From assembly GCA_020637555.1 (NCBI GenBank), contig JACKKF010000013.1:584001-648000 (forward strand): a stretch of 64,000 nucleotides of DNA. The letters are read 5' to 3'. This document shows positions 1 to 8,440 of the stretch, piece by piece; position 1 is the stretch's first letter, and each line of letters opens with the position of its first letter. The stretch is from Rhodobacter sp. (GTDB lineage Bacteria > Pseudomonadota > Alphaproteobacteria > Rhodobacterales > Rhodobacteraceae). A program made the position numbers and the translations under genes. The notes beneath the pieces were generated by a model. That model saw only the letters and a list, made by a program, of their open reading frames with translations. It did no database searches and had not been told where the DNA came from.

Positions 1-1029
1 TATGCCATCACCGCGCCGATCGCCGGGATCCTGGCCCGCTCGCCCGTGCAGATCGGTGACACCGTGACCGAGGGGCAGACTGTCGTGGCGTTGATCAGCC
101 CGGCGGAACCGGCGTTGATGGACGCCCGGTCGCGCGCCCAGGCCCAGGCCGCAGTGGCCGAGGCCGAGGCCGCGGTGACCCTGGCCGATACCAATCTGCG
201 CCGGTCGATGACCGAACTGGGGCAGGCGCAGACCACGCTTGACCGCGCGCGTGCGCTGGCGGGCGCCGGAACGATCTCGCACCGGGCGCTCGAGGATGCC
301 GAGTTGTCGTTCACACTGGCGACGCAGGCTCTGGCGGCGGCGCGGTCCGAACGCGATCTGCGCCAGGCGGCGCTGGATCGGGCGCGGGCGCAGTTGCTCG
401 AACCGGGCGATGGTGCGGGGGCCAGCGCGCCGCTGCGCGTGCTGGCGCCGCATTCAGGCGTGGTTCTGGCCGTGACCGACGAAAGCGCGCGGCCGGTGCA
501 GGCGGGGGCGCCCTTGCTGTCGCTGGGGGATCTCGGTGATCTGGACATCGAAACGGACCTTCTGTCCACCGATGCTGTCCGCGTCGCCCCGGGCGCGTCG
601 GCCGATATCGAGCGATGGGGTGGGGTGGGGGTTCTGCACGCTGTCGTGCGGCGGATCGAACCGGCCGCCTTCACCCGCGTTTCTGCGCTGGGGATCGAGG
701 AGCAGCGCGTGCGGCTGCGACTGGATTTTGTCTCGGCCCCCGCGGACCGCCCCGGTCTGGGCGACCGCTACCGCGTCTTTGTGCGGATAACCGTCTGGCA
801 GGGCGAGGGGCTGGTGCTGGTGCCGCAAGCGGCGCTGTTTCGCGCGCAAGGTGGCTGGGCGGTCTTTCGGGCCACGGACGGGCGCGCGGTGTTGACCCCG
901 GTCGATATCGGCCATCAGGCCGATGGACAGGCCGAGGTCCTGTCGGGGCTCGAACCCGGCGCGCGCGTGGTGCTCTATCCGCCGACCACGCTGGCCGACG
1001 GGGCGGCCGTGATCGCGCGCCCCGACTGA
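1..1029 (+). CDS. Periplasmic adaptor (HlyD/RND membrane fusion) subunit, 5' partial
   Basis: The reading frame is open from the first base, so the start lies outside the window; the GTG at 46 is internal. The protein would link an inner-membrane efflux pump to an outer-membrane channel. The first visible residues (AITAPIAGIL, then DTVTEGQTV) form one half of a biotinyl-lipoyl domain. An Ala/Arg/Glu-rich helical hairpin follows over roughly 100 residues. The second lipoyl half (LAPHSGVVL) and a beta-barrel region with GDLGDLDIETDL come next. The C-terminus ends with the membrane-proximal pattern GLEPGARVVLYPP. The signal peptide and pump gene are not visible, so whether this is an RND or a MacAB-type partner cannot be decided. 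Family assignment is firm; substrate is unknown. Confidence 0.85.
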   Translation, partial: YAITAPIAGILARSPVQIGDTVTEGQTVVALISPAEPALMDARSRAQAQAAVAEAEAAVTLADTNLRRSMTELGQAQTTLDRARALAGAGTISHRALEDAELSFTLATQALAAARSERDLRQAALDRARAQLLEPGDGAGASAPLRVLAPHSGVVLAVTDESARPVQAGAPLLSLGDLGDLDIETDLLSTDAVRVAPGASADIERWGGVGVLHAVVRRIEPAAFTRVSALGIEEQRVRLRLDFVSAPADRPGLGDRYRVFVRITVWQGEGLVLVPQAALFRAQGGWAVFRATDGRAVLTPVDIGHQADGQAEVLSGLEPGARVVLYPPTTLADGAAVIARPD

Positions 1030-1053
1030 CGCGGTCGCGCAGGGATGCGGCGG

Positions 1054-2070
1054 CTAGGGCGGCCACGCGATCGACACCCACACCAGGGCGTGATGCGCCG
1101 TGCCCTGCGGCCAGACCAGTCCGCTGTCGCGCACCTGCAACCCCTCGCTGGGCAGCAGATAGTCGACCCGCAGCGCGCCGGGTCCATCCGGCCAATGGGC
1201 CGTCGCGGTCGGCGGCACACCCGGCGGGGGCGCCGCGGCGCGCGGGGCGGGATCCAGCAGCGCCGGATGCTGCAACAGGGCGCGAATCTGGTCGTGATCG
1301 CCATCGCCCTGGTCGGGGTCCAGATTCGCGCCACCCAGCAGGACAAAGGGGGTCGGGGGGGCAGGCCCGAACGCGCCATCAAGCCGCCGACGCCAAAAGG
1401 CGGTCTCGTCCCCGTTGCGCAGGCGGTTGCGGTCATGGGGGCCGCCAAAGGCGGGCGGCCCGGCGTGCCAGGCCATCAGATGCAGCAGGCCCGAGGGCGT
1501 GTCGATCGCCACCTCCCAGTGATTGGTCGATGACAGCCGCTGCTCTGCAAAGACGGCGTCGGACGGAAACAGGGCCCCGTCGACGCGGGGCAGGCGGGCG
1601 TCCGGCAGATCGCGCCAAAGCAGCGCCGAATGGTCGATCAGGGTGTCGGCCCGGATCGGCAGGCGCGACAGCAGCGCCATGCCGCCGGCCCCGGCAAACC
1701 GGCCCCATCCCTGGGCGTCGTCCAGTGTGCCGAACCGCCCGTCGCCGTCCATGTCCAGCCCTGTCGCCATGCCGGTGTTCGGGCGCAAGGCGATGCGGTG
1801 GGGCAGGGCCAGCCCGGCCGCTGTCAGGAGGTCGGCAAAAGCGGCCAGGGCCAGCCCGTCGAGATCGTAATCCAGGTCCAGCAACAGCAGCACATCGGGC
1901 CGTGCGGCAACGATCGCATCGCGGGCAGCCAGAACATCGGGCGTTCGCTGCCGAATGTCGCGCAGCAGCAGGCCGGGGCCGTCGCGGCCAAGATCGGTGT
2001 GAAACAGCGCAATCCGCAGCGTGTCGGCCTGTGCGGGCAGGGCAAGCAGGATCAGCAGCGCGGCGATCAG
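1054..2070 (-). CDS. Endonuclease/exonuclease/phosphatase-family protein, probably exported
   Basis: The product resembles the metal-dependent EEP fold (DNase I-like phosphodiesterases). Supporting segments are an early RIALFHTDLG strand, the DYDLDGLALAAFADLL region, the AWHAGPPAFGGPHDRNR region, a central GGANLDPDQGDGDHDQ motif and a late LRVDYLLPSEGL strand. The N-terminus is hydrophobic (IAALLILLALPAQA) and looks like a signal peptide. The start is a problem. No ATG, GTG or TTG lies between a GTG at 2190, deep inside the upstream gene, and the signal region. I place it at a CTG whose bases overlap the TGA of the upstream gene (CTGA, 2067-2070), which suggests translational coupling. The gene follows the membrane protein on the same strand. 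Substrate is unknown; a nonspecific phosphatase or nuclease are the alternatives. Confidence 0.7.
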   Translation of the reverse strand: MIAALLILLALPAQADTLRIALFHTDLGRDGPGLLLRDIRQRTPDVLAARDAIVAARPDVLLLLDLDYDLDGLALAAFADLLTAAGLALPHRIALRPNTGMATGLDMDGDGRFGTLDDAQGWGRFAGAGGMALLSRLPIRADTLIDHSALLWRDLPDARLPRVDGALFPSDAVFAEQRLSSTNHWEVAIDTPSGLLHLMAWHAGPPAFGGPHDRNRLRNGDETAFWRRRLDGAFGPAPPTPFVLLGGANLDPDQGDGDHDQIRALLQHPALLDPAPRAAAPPPGVPPTATAHWPDGPGALRVDYLLPSEGLQVRDSGLVWPQGTAHHALVWVSIAWPP

Positions 2071-2918
2071 GCCGCGGCGAAAGCATTTCCTTCGCTGTCG
2101 GCAAAGCGGCGGCGGCTGGCGCGGATCATCCGCGCCACGCGGGCCATGGCCACGCCGCGCATCACCAGATTGGCCGGGATATAGGCCCACAGAACGATCC
2201 CCCAGACAAATCCCATGGGCGAGACCAGCGTCAGCGGCTTGACCAGGATCTCGGACACCAGAACCGCGCCCGGCAGCAAGAATGGCAGCACAAGCCCTAA
2301 CGCAATGTTAAGACGCGCGTGCCGTTGCAGGCGCAGCACCACGTCGTTGCCGGCGGTGGGGTCAAAGGTGGGCAGGTTGATCCACACGTTGAACGGTCCC
2401 GTGCCCATCGGCCAGGCGTTCAGGCGGATGGCGGCAACAAAGCCCAGAACGGTCGTGGTCGCCAGCACCAGCGACAGCGCCGCGCCGTTCCGCACCAGCA
2501 GCGCGTGGCCCTCGGGCAGGCTGTCAGGCAGGGCGGCGACCAGCAGGCTGACGGGGCTGATGGCGAAATCGAGCATCTGACCGCAGACCGCCGCCGCGCT
2601 GGCGGCAAGACCGCTCAGCAGGCCCGGCTCGACCAGGTTGCGTTGCATCAGCGACAGCAGCACCGCCAGCACGGCGATCAGGGCGAACCGCGTGCGGTTG
2701 AACGGCGCGGCAAAGCGGAATTCGATCAGCCCGGGATATTCCGACGCATATTCGGCAAAGACGATCCCCCCCGCGATCACGGCCAGCAGGACCATGCTTT
2801 GCGCGGTATCGGGGGCCGTCGACGGCACGACCAGCGCCGGGAACAGAGCCAGCATGCCGACAAGCAGCGCACGCACCGCCGCGCCGGGAAGATGGGACCT
2901 TGTTTTCGTGTCACCCAT
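2067..2918 (-). CDS. Conserved multi-pass membrane protein of unknown function
   Basis: I do not recognise a named family. The chosen ATG at 2918 follows an AAGGGG Shine-Dalgarno sequence; an upstream GTG at 3032 in the same frame would add 38 polar residues without a ribosome site. The 283-residue product has about six hydrophobic segments, among them ALLVGMLALFPALVVPS, ALIAVLAVLLSLMQ, LVLATTTVLGFVAAI, LGLVLPFLLPGAVLVSEI and FVWGIVLWAYIPANLVM. A basic, cytoplasmic-looking tail (RMIRASRRRFADSEG) ends it. Its stop overlaps the probable start of the exported EEP protein, so the two are likely co-translated. Function is not inferred. Confidence 0.7.
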   Translation of the reverse strand: MGDTKTRSHLPGAAVRALLVGMLALFPALVVPSTAPDTAQSMVLLAVIAGGIVFAEYASEYPGLIEFRFAAPFNRTRFALIAVLAVLLSLMQRNLVEPGLLSGLAASAAAVCGQMLDFAISPVSLLVAALPDSLPEGHALLVRNGAALSLVLATTTVLGFVAAIRLNAWPMGTGPFNVWINLPTFDPTAGNDVVLRLQRHARLNIALGLVLPFLLPGAVLVSEILVKPLTLVSPMGFVWGIVLWAYIPANLVMRGVAMARVARMIRASRRRFADSEGNAFAAA

Positions 2919-3106
2919 ACTCGATCCCCTTGCCGGCCGGTGAGAGCCGGTGGAGTGTTTCTCGCGACCAAGGAACAGGGCCGCCTGCCTCAATTTTGCC
3001 ACAATTCTGCCCATTTTCGCCGGACCTCGCAAGACTCAGGAACACGGTGGGCGCTCAAAGCGTGTTTTTCGAGGCTGAAATGTCGCAGGTTTGCATCAAT
3101 AATGCG

Positions 3107-3140
3107 GAAAAATAAGGGCGCCCTCTGACGAGAGCGCCCT
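3107..3140 (-). terminator. Rho-independent terminator downstream of leuD
   Basis: A seven-base inverted repeat, AGGGCGC at 3115-3121 and GCGCCCT at 3134-3140, is followed on the minus strand by TTATTTTTCC. It lies 24 bases past the leuD stop codon and would end the leuC-leuD transcript. Confidence 0.7.
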
Positions 3141-3163
3141 AATAGGTTGCAAAGACAGGAAAA

Positions 3164-3769
3164 TCAGAGCCAGGGGAACTGCGTCTGCGCCCGTGTTTCA
3201 TATGCGTCGATTGCCGACACTTTTTCCAGACTCAGCCCGATGTCATCCAGACCGTTCAACATGCAGTGCTTCTTGAACGGGTCGATGTCGAACGAAAAGC
3301 TCCGGCCATCCGACGCCGTGACCGTCTGATCCTCGAGGTTGACGGTGACGCGGGCGTTGGCGCCCTTGGTCGCATCATCCATCAGGTGATCCACGGCCTC
3401 TTGCGGCAGGACGACCGGCAGGATGCCGTTCTTGAAGCAGTTGTTGTAGAAGATGTCGGCAAAGCTGGTCGAGATGACGCAGCGGATGCCGAAATCCAGC
3501 AGCGCCCAGGGCGCATGCTCGCGCGAGGACCCGCACCCGAAGTTGTCGCCGGCGACGATGATCTCGGCGTTGCGATACTGCGGTTTGTTCAGCACGAAAT
3601 TGGCGATTTCGTTGCCGTTGCGGTCATAGCGCATCTCATCGAACAGGTTCTTCCCCAGGCCGGACCGCTTGATGGTCTTCAGAAAGCCCTTGGGGATGAT
3701 CATGTCTGTGTCGATGTTGACCAGCGGCATGGGGGCCGCGATGCCGGTCAGGGTGGTGAACTTGTCCAT
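3164..3769 (-). CDS. leuD: 3-isopropylmalate dehydratase small subunit
   Basis: LeuD pairs with LeuC to isomerise 2-isopropylmalate to 3-isopropylmalate in cytoplasmic leucine synthesis. The 201-residue length matches the bacterial family. Recognisable landmarks are NIDTDMIIPKGFLKTI near residue 18, the GCGSSREHAPWAL swivel-domain motif near residue 78, and FADIFYNNCFKNGILPVVL near residue 103. The ATG at 3769 has GGAGA about seven bases upstream. It lies 18 bases after the HdeD-like gene, which follows leuC, so the three are probably one transcript ending at the terminator near 3107. This gene is intact, unlike leuC. Confidence 0.95.
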   Translation of the reverse strand: MDKFTTLTGIAAPMPLVNIDTDMIIPKGFLKTIKRSGLGKNLFDEMRYDRNGNEIANFVLNKPQYRNAEIIVAGDNFGCGSSREHAPWALLDFGIRCVISTSFADIFYNNCFKNGILPVVLPQEAVDHLMDDATKGANARVTVNLEDQTVTASDGRSFSFDIDPFKKHCMLNGLDDIGLSLEKVSAIDAYETRAQTQFPWL

Positions 3770-3787
3770 TGATGTCTCCGATTCGGT

Positions 3788-4309
3788 CTAGGCGTCGCGC
3801 TGTTTTCGGGCGGCATACCCCAGAACCAGAAGGCTCACGCCGTTCGACAGAAGCTCGACACCCAGCAGAATGCCGAGCAGGCTCATGGTCGCGGCCGCGA
3901 AGTTGAAGAAGATGTAGAGCGCCAGGGCAACCGACACGATCCCCGACAGAAGCATGGGAACGAAGAACGCCGTCCCCCGCAGCTTCATCGAGACATAGAG
4001 CCGGACCAGACCGCTGGCGCCCACCAGGATCATGATCAGGGAGGTGAGAGAAATCATGCCTTCCAAGGGGTTGGCCAGAAAGGCCCAGCCCAGGAAGGCC
4101 AGCGCCAGACCGAGCAGCAGGGCCAGGGCCTTGTGCTGCCAGCCGTCCACCGTGAAGCCCGTGACGAACTGGATGCCCCCCGTGACCAGCAGCATCGCGC
4201 CGGTCATGGTGGTGATGGCCAGCGATGCCAGCATCACATTGCCCAGGACGAACACGCCCAGAATGATCGAAAGGAGGCCCAGAAGGACCAGTTTCACCGA
4301 GGCACTCAT
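3788..4309 (-). CDS. HdeD/DUF308-family membrane protein
   Basis: The 173-residue product has about six closely spaced transmembrane helices, for example VLLGLLSIILGVFVLGNV, MTGAMLLVTGGIQFVTGF, ALALLLGLALAFLGWAF and GIVSVALALYIFFNF. This is the layout of the HdeD/DUF308 family, named from an E. coli acid-resistance protein; the biochemical role is not known. A GGGAG site precedes the ATG at 4309. It sits between leuC (33 bases upstream) and leuD (18 bases downstream) on the same strand, so it is probably co-transcribed with the two isomerase subunits. Nothing in the sequence ties it to leucine synthesis. Confidence 0.75.
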   Translation of the reverse strand: MSASVKLVLLGLLSIILGVFVLGNVMLASLAITTMTGAMLLVTGGIQFVTGFTVDGWQHKALALLLGLALAFLGWAFLANPLEGMISLTSLIMILVGASGLVRLYVSMKLRGTAFFVPMLLSGIVSVALALYIFFNFAAATMSLLGILLGVELLSNGVSLLVLGYAARKQRDA

Positions 4310-4342
4310 TTTACTCTCCCAAAGATGGTGTTCGCGTGCAGC

Positions 4343-5751
4343 TTACACCAAAGTGCGCACATCCGTCAGATGGCCCGTGACCGCCGCCGCCGCCGCCATC
4401 GCGGGCGACATCAGATGCGTGCGGCCCTTGTAGCCTTGCCGCCCCTCGAAGTTGCGGTTCGAGGTCGAGGCGCAGCGTTCCTCGGGTGCCAGCTGGTCGG
4501 GGTTCATCGCCAGGCACATCGAGCACCCTGCCATGCGCCATTCGGCGCCTGCGTCGATGAAGATCTGCGCCAGGCCCTCTTCCTCGGCCTGCGCCCGCAC
4601 CAGGCCCGAGCCCGGGACAACCATCGCCCGGACACCGGGCGCCAGCTTGCGGCCCTTCAACACCTCGGCGGCGGCGCGCAGATCCTCGATCCGCCCGTTC
4701 GTGCACGAGCCGATGAACACCGCGTCGATCTTGATGTCGGTCAGCTTCATGCCGGCCGTCAGGCCCATGTAGTCCAGCGACCGCTGCGCGGCCTCGACCT
4801 TGCCGCCCTTGAAATCGGCGGGTGCCGGGACACTGGCCGAGATCGGCAGCACGTCCTCGGGCGAGGTGCCCGGTGACGACGGGTTCGATGTCCTCGCCGC
4901 GGATGGTGATCACCTTGTCGAAATGGGCGCCCTCGTCGGTGTAGAGGGTTTTCCACCGTGCCAGCGCGGCCTCCTGTGCGGCACCTTTCGGCGCGTGCGG
5001 CCGGCCCCTTGACGTAGGCAAAGGTCGTCTCGTCCGGCGCGATCAGGCCGGCGCGGGCGCCCCTTCGATCGCCATGTTGCAGACCGTCATCCGCCCTTCC
5101 ATCGACAGGTTGCGGATCGCTTCGCCGCAATACTCGATGACATGGCCGGTGCCGCCCGCGGTGCCGGTCTTGCCGATCACCGCCGGGGTGATGTCCTTGG
5201 CCGTGACGCCCGGGCGCAGCGTGCCGGTGATCTCGACCTTCATGTTCTTCGATTTTTTCTGGATCAGCGTCTGGGTGGCCAGAACATGCTCGACCTCGGA
5301 GGTGCCGATGCCGTGCGCCAGCGCCCCGAAGGCGCCGTGCGTCGCCGTATGGCTGTCCCCGCAAACCACGGTCATGCCCGGCAGCGTCCAGCCCTGCTCG
5401 GGGCCGACGATATGCACGATGCCCTCGGCGGACATCCGAGACCGGGTAATAGACCAGGCCGAAATCCTTGGCGTTCTTGTCCAGAGCCTCGACCTGGATG
5501 CGCGATTCCTCGGTCATCGTCTCGGCATTCGCGCGGTCCAGCGTCGTCGGCACGTTGTGATCGGGCACGGCGATGGTCTTGCCGGGCGCACGCACCGGAC
5601 GGCCCGCCATGCGCAGGCCCTCAAAGGCCTGCGGGCTGGTCACCTCGTGGACCAGATGGCGGTCGATATACAGCAGGCAGGTGCCGTCGTCGGACTGATC
5701 GACGACATGCGCGTCCCAGATCTTGTCATAAAGCGTTTTCGGAGCGGTCAT
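4343..5751 (-). pseudogene. leuC: 3-isopropylmalate dehydratase large subunit, frameshifted
   Basis: The 1409-base span corresponds to a normal LeuC of about 470 residues, but no single frame covers it. The start frame gives KTLYDKIWDAHVVDQ and DHNVPTT. After about 5430 the next frame gives GIVHIVGPEQGW and CGDSHTATHGAFGALAHGI. Near 5062 it returns to the first frame (GLIAPDETTFAYVKG). Near 5007 it shifts again (EGAHFDKVITIRGED), and near 4871 to the last frame. That frame holds the iron-sulfur cysteines (IGSCTNGRIEDL and CSMCLAMNPD) and ends at 4343. At least four indels are needed. The one near 5062 is a missing G in what should be GGGGG, and the one near 5007 is an extra G. The protein sequence is otherwise well conserved and leuD is intact, so sequencing error is more likely than real loss. 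Confidence 0.85.
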
Positions 5752-5785
5752 GGCTCATCTCTTCGGGTTTGTCATGGGAATGTAG

Positions 5786-5805
5786 GGTGCGTGCTGGCAC
5801 GCACC
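5786..5805. repeat. GGTGCGTG/CACGCACC hairpin upstream of leuC
   Basis: A perfect eight-base inverted repeat with a CTGG loop lies 34 bases before the leuC start, inside the 285-base leuC/mscS divergent gap (5752-6036). It has no T-run on either strand, so it is not a typical terminator. It may be a dispersed palindrome or part of the leuC leader. The rest of the gap shows no other clear element. Confidence 0.45.
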
Positions 5806-6036
5806 GTCCGGCGGACACAGGGGTCAGCCGAGTCGCGCCAGAACGGACCGGTTCTCACGGGCGAAACGCTGCGGAAGGCGCGCGTGATCGGTCATGTCGA
5901 AATAGCGGATCATGACCGGTTCTTACGCCTGAATCGGCACCCGGGCAACAGGATTGCGGGGCCCCGGGCCGCTGCGCGCGCGCGGCGGCGCCAACATCTG
6001 CTTTCCCCCCGCGCGGCCAGACCCTAAGCTGCGGTC

Positions 6037-7378
6037 ATGGACGGCGAACTGGCAACCTGGATCGAAAACTGGCGCAATGGCGCCTCGGGCTTTGGCGACG
6101 CCCTGCTGACCTATGCGCAGACGCTGTTGCTGCCCTCGCGTCTGACGCAGGTCGCGCTGACGCTGGCACTGATCGGGATCGCTCGGTGCTGGGCCGCGCG
6201 CTGACGCCCCAGGTCGATACCTGGATGCGCGGGCTCGAGGCGGCCGAAATGGCAGCTCAGGCTGCTGATCGTGCTGCGCCGGCGGCTGGCGCTGATCCTC
6301 TTCGTCGCGCTGATCTGGCTGGCGGTCGGGGTCTTTGCGGCGATCTACCAGTTCCCGTCGCGCCGCTATCTGCTCGAACTCTTCGCGGCGATCGCCTCGG
6401 CCTGGCTGGCGATTCGGGTGGCCGCGCAGGTGGTGCGCAACCGCCTGCTGCGGCAGACCCTGGTCTGGGGGCTGTCGGCCTGGGTCGTGCTCTACTACCT
6501 GGGCCTGACCGAGGCGACGGCGGCATTCCTGGACAGCATCGCGGTGCAGTTCGGCAGCTTCCGCCTGTCCGCGCTGTCCGTGCTGAAGGCGCTGGTCCTG
6601 ACCGCCGCACTGGTGACGGTTGCGCGGGTCCTCACGCTGGGCGCGGCGGGCCGTATCCGGGGCAATGCCGACATCAGCCCCTCGATGCAGGAGCTGCTGG
6701 TCAAGGTCCTGCGCATCGGGCTTTACGGCGCGGCGTTTTTCATCGGGCTGAAGGCCGTGGGGTTCGACCTCACCGGGCTGGCCGTCCTGTCCGGGGCGAT
6801 CGGCGTCGGCCTGGGTTTCGGCCTGCAAAAGGTGGTGTCGAACCTTGTGTCCGGCATCATCATCCTGCTGGACAAGTCGGTCAAGCCCGGCGACGTGATC
6901 AGCTGGGCGACACCTTCGGCTGGATCAACACGCTGGGCGCACGCTACGTCTCGGTGGTGACGCGGGACGGCAAGGAATACCTGATCCCGAACGAGGATCT
7001 GATCACCGGCCGTGGTGAACTGGTCGCATACCAACGATCTGGTGCGCCTCGGACCTGAAATTCGGCACCTCGTATCACGATGACCCGCACGCGGTCCGCG
7101 CCATCGCCATCGCCGCGGCCGAGGGGCAGCCCGCGTGCTGGCCAATCCCGCGCCGGTTTGCCACATCGTCAATTTCTGGCGATTCCTCGGTGGATTACCT
7201 GCTCAGGTTCTGGATCCGCGATCCTTCGGCCGGGCTCACCAATATCCGCGGCGCCGTCTATCTGGCGCTGTGGGATGCGTTCAAGGAACACGGCATCTCG
7301 ATCCCGTTTCCGCAGCGCGAGGTGCGGCTTCTTCCCTCTTCGGCGGCGGATCGCCCGGGACCTGCGGCGGCGGATTGA
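6037..7378 (+). pseudogene. MscS-family mechanosensitive channel, frameshifted
   Basis: The start at 6037 (MDGELATWIENWRNGA) leads into a channel protein of about 445 residues spread over several frames. Membrane helices appear at 6271-6700 (LALILFVALIWLAVGVFAAI, LVWGLSAWVVLYYLGL). The pore-lining helix and start of the beta domain follow (AIGVGLGFGLQKVVSN, DKSVKPGDVI, then DTFGWINTLGARYV and IPNEDLITG). Matching the conserved protein needs about seven indels, near 6183, 6248, 6903, 7012, 7051, 7131 and 7177. Several are single-base changes in runs, such as CC to C in AGCCTGGGC and CCCC to CCC in CAGCCCCGC. The final segment (DYLLRFWIRDP) ends at 7378. The family is clear; the broken frame is probably a consensus error. 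Confidence 0.75.
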
Positions 7379-7434
7379 GATTTCCCGCGCCACTTGCTAC
7401 ATTGGACGGAGTTGCCCTTCAGGAGGACAGATCT

Positions 7435-7825
7435 CTGTCTTACATCGACCCGGCCGCCCCTGCGGCCCCCCCGAACCCGCGCCGCGTGATTACAGCGGTG
7501 ACGATGTTCTGGCACTGGTCCTCCAATCCTCGATGACGACAAGGCCGAGGAGGTCGTGCAGATCGACCTGCGCGGGCGATCGTCCGTGGCCGATTACATG
7601 GTGATCTGCTCGGGCCGCTCGTCGCGCCAGGTCGGCGCCATCGCGGAAAAGCTGATGGAACGCCTCAAGGAACGCTTCCGCATCTCGGCCCGTTCCGAGG
7701 GCAAGGAAACCGGCGACTGGGTGCTGATCGACACGGGCGATGTGGTGGTGCATATCTTCCGCCCCGAAGTGCGCGAGTTCTACCAGCTCGAACGCATGTG
7801 GCAGGTGCCCGCAGGCAAACCCTGA
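7435..7825 (+). CDS. rsfS: Ribosomal silencing factor RsfS, apparent frameshifts near the N-terminus
   Basis: RsfS binds ribosomal protein uL14 and blocks subunit joining when nutrients are short. The C-terminal 89 residues are in one frame from 7556: QIDLRGRSSVADYMVICSGR, SRQVGAIAEKLMERLKE and the GDVVVHIFRPEVREFYQLERMW block typical of the family. The N-terminal part (SYIDPAAPAAPP, then DYSGDDVLALVLQS) lies in two other frames. One C appears missing from the run at 7466-7472, and another from TCCCTC near 7529. A strong AGGAGG at 7421 points to a start at a CTG at 7435, which may itself be a misread codon. The stop overlaps the rlmH start (TGATG at 7823-7827). Confidence 0.85.
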
Positions 7826-8296
7826 TGCGCCTGCACCTGTGCGTGGTGGGACGGCTTCGGTCCGGCCCCGAACGCGAGCTGATCGACGACTACCTGAAAC
7901 GATTCGACCGGACCGGGCGGCCCTTGGGGCTTGGTCCGGCGATCGAACACGAGGTCGAGGACAGGAAGGGCGGCGGGATGGACGCCGAGGCCGCGTTGCT
8001 GACCCGCGCCTGCCCGACAGGGGCCGTGCGCGTCCTGCTCGACGAACGCGGCGAGGCGATGACCTCGCCCGAGTTTGCCACCCGTCTCGCCCGCTGGCGC
8101 GATACCGGCGCGCAAGATGTGGCCCTGATGATCGGCGGTGCCGACGGGCTGTCACCCGCCCTGCGTGCCGATGCCGACGCGGCCCTGTCCCTTGGCAAGA
8201 TGGTCTGGCCGCACGCGCTGGCCCGCGTCATGCTGGCCGAACAGCTCTACCGCGCGGCAACGATCCTTGCGGGCCTCGCCCTATCATCGGGCGTGA
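7825..8296 (+). CDS. rlmH: 23S rRNA pseudouridine-1915 N3-methyltransferase RlmH
   Basis: RlmH is a small SPOUT methyltransferase that modifies pseudouridine 1915 of 23S rRNA using S-adenosylmethionine. The frame opens MRLHLCVVGRLRSGPE and contains the SAM-knot segments VRVLLDERGEAMTSPEFA, LMIGGADGLS and LSLGKMVWPHALARVMLAEQ. The family ends with a PYHR motif. Here SPYHRA and a TGA (8294-8296) appear only if one extra C near 8274 is removed; the uncorrected frame reads on to 8625. With the correction the protein is about 156 residues, the normal length. Its start overlaps the rsfS stop, the usual rsfS-rlmH arrangement. Confidence 0.9.
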
Positions 8297-8348
8297 CGCC
8301 CCGGTGCGGCGTCGCAAAAGGGCGTATTTGGAACAAGGTGAAAGGGCG

Positions 8349-8436
8349 GGTTAAGACACTGTTAACCGTCCCATCTTTGTGCCTCAAATATCCTGGGGTG
8401 AATTCGCGGCACGCGAAGAGGGGCTGGCCCCCTGCG
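8349..8436 (-). repeat. GGATATTT-GGCACAAAG intergenic repeat, copy A
   Basis: On the minus strand, directly after the cobO stop, a GC-rich arm (GGGGGCCAGCCCC) is followed by CCCCAGGATATTTGAGGCAC and then AAAGATGG (8398-8371). The same core occurs near 17294 and 21751. An extra inverted repeat, GGTTAA-N7-TTAACC, lies at 8349-8367. The element fills the rlmH/cobO convergent gap and may help end either transcript. Confidence 0.65.
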
Positions 8437-8440
8437 CCAC

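Noticed and set aside
5824..5913. Twenty-nine-codon frame (minus) upstream of leuC that could be a leader peptide
   Set aside because: Only three leucines, no adjacent leucine codons, a weak ribosome site and no clear attenuator structure after it; not enough to call a gene or leader.
4343..7378. Interpretation of leuC and mscS as genuinely decayed pseudogenes
   Set aside because: The amino-acid sequence is conserved on both sides of every break, neighbouring genes show the same one-base errors, and the partner leuD is intact; sequence error explains it better.
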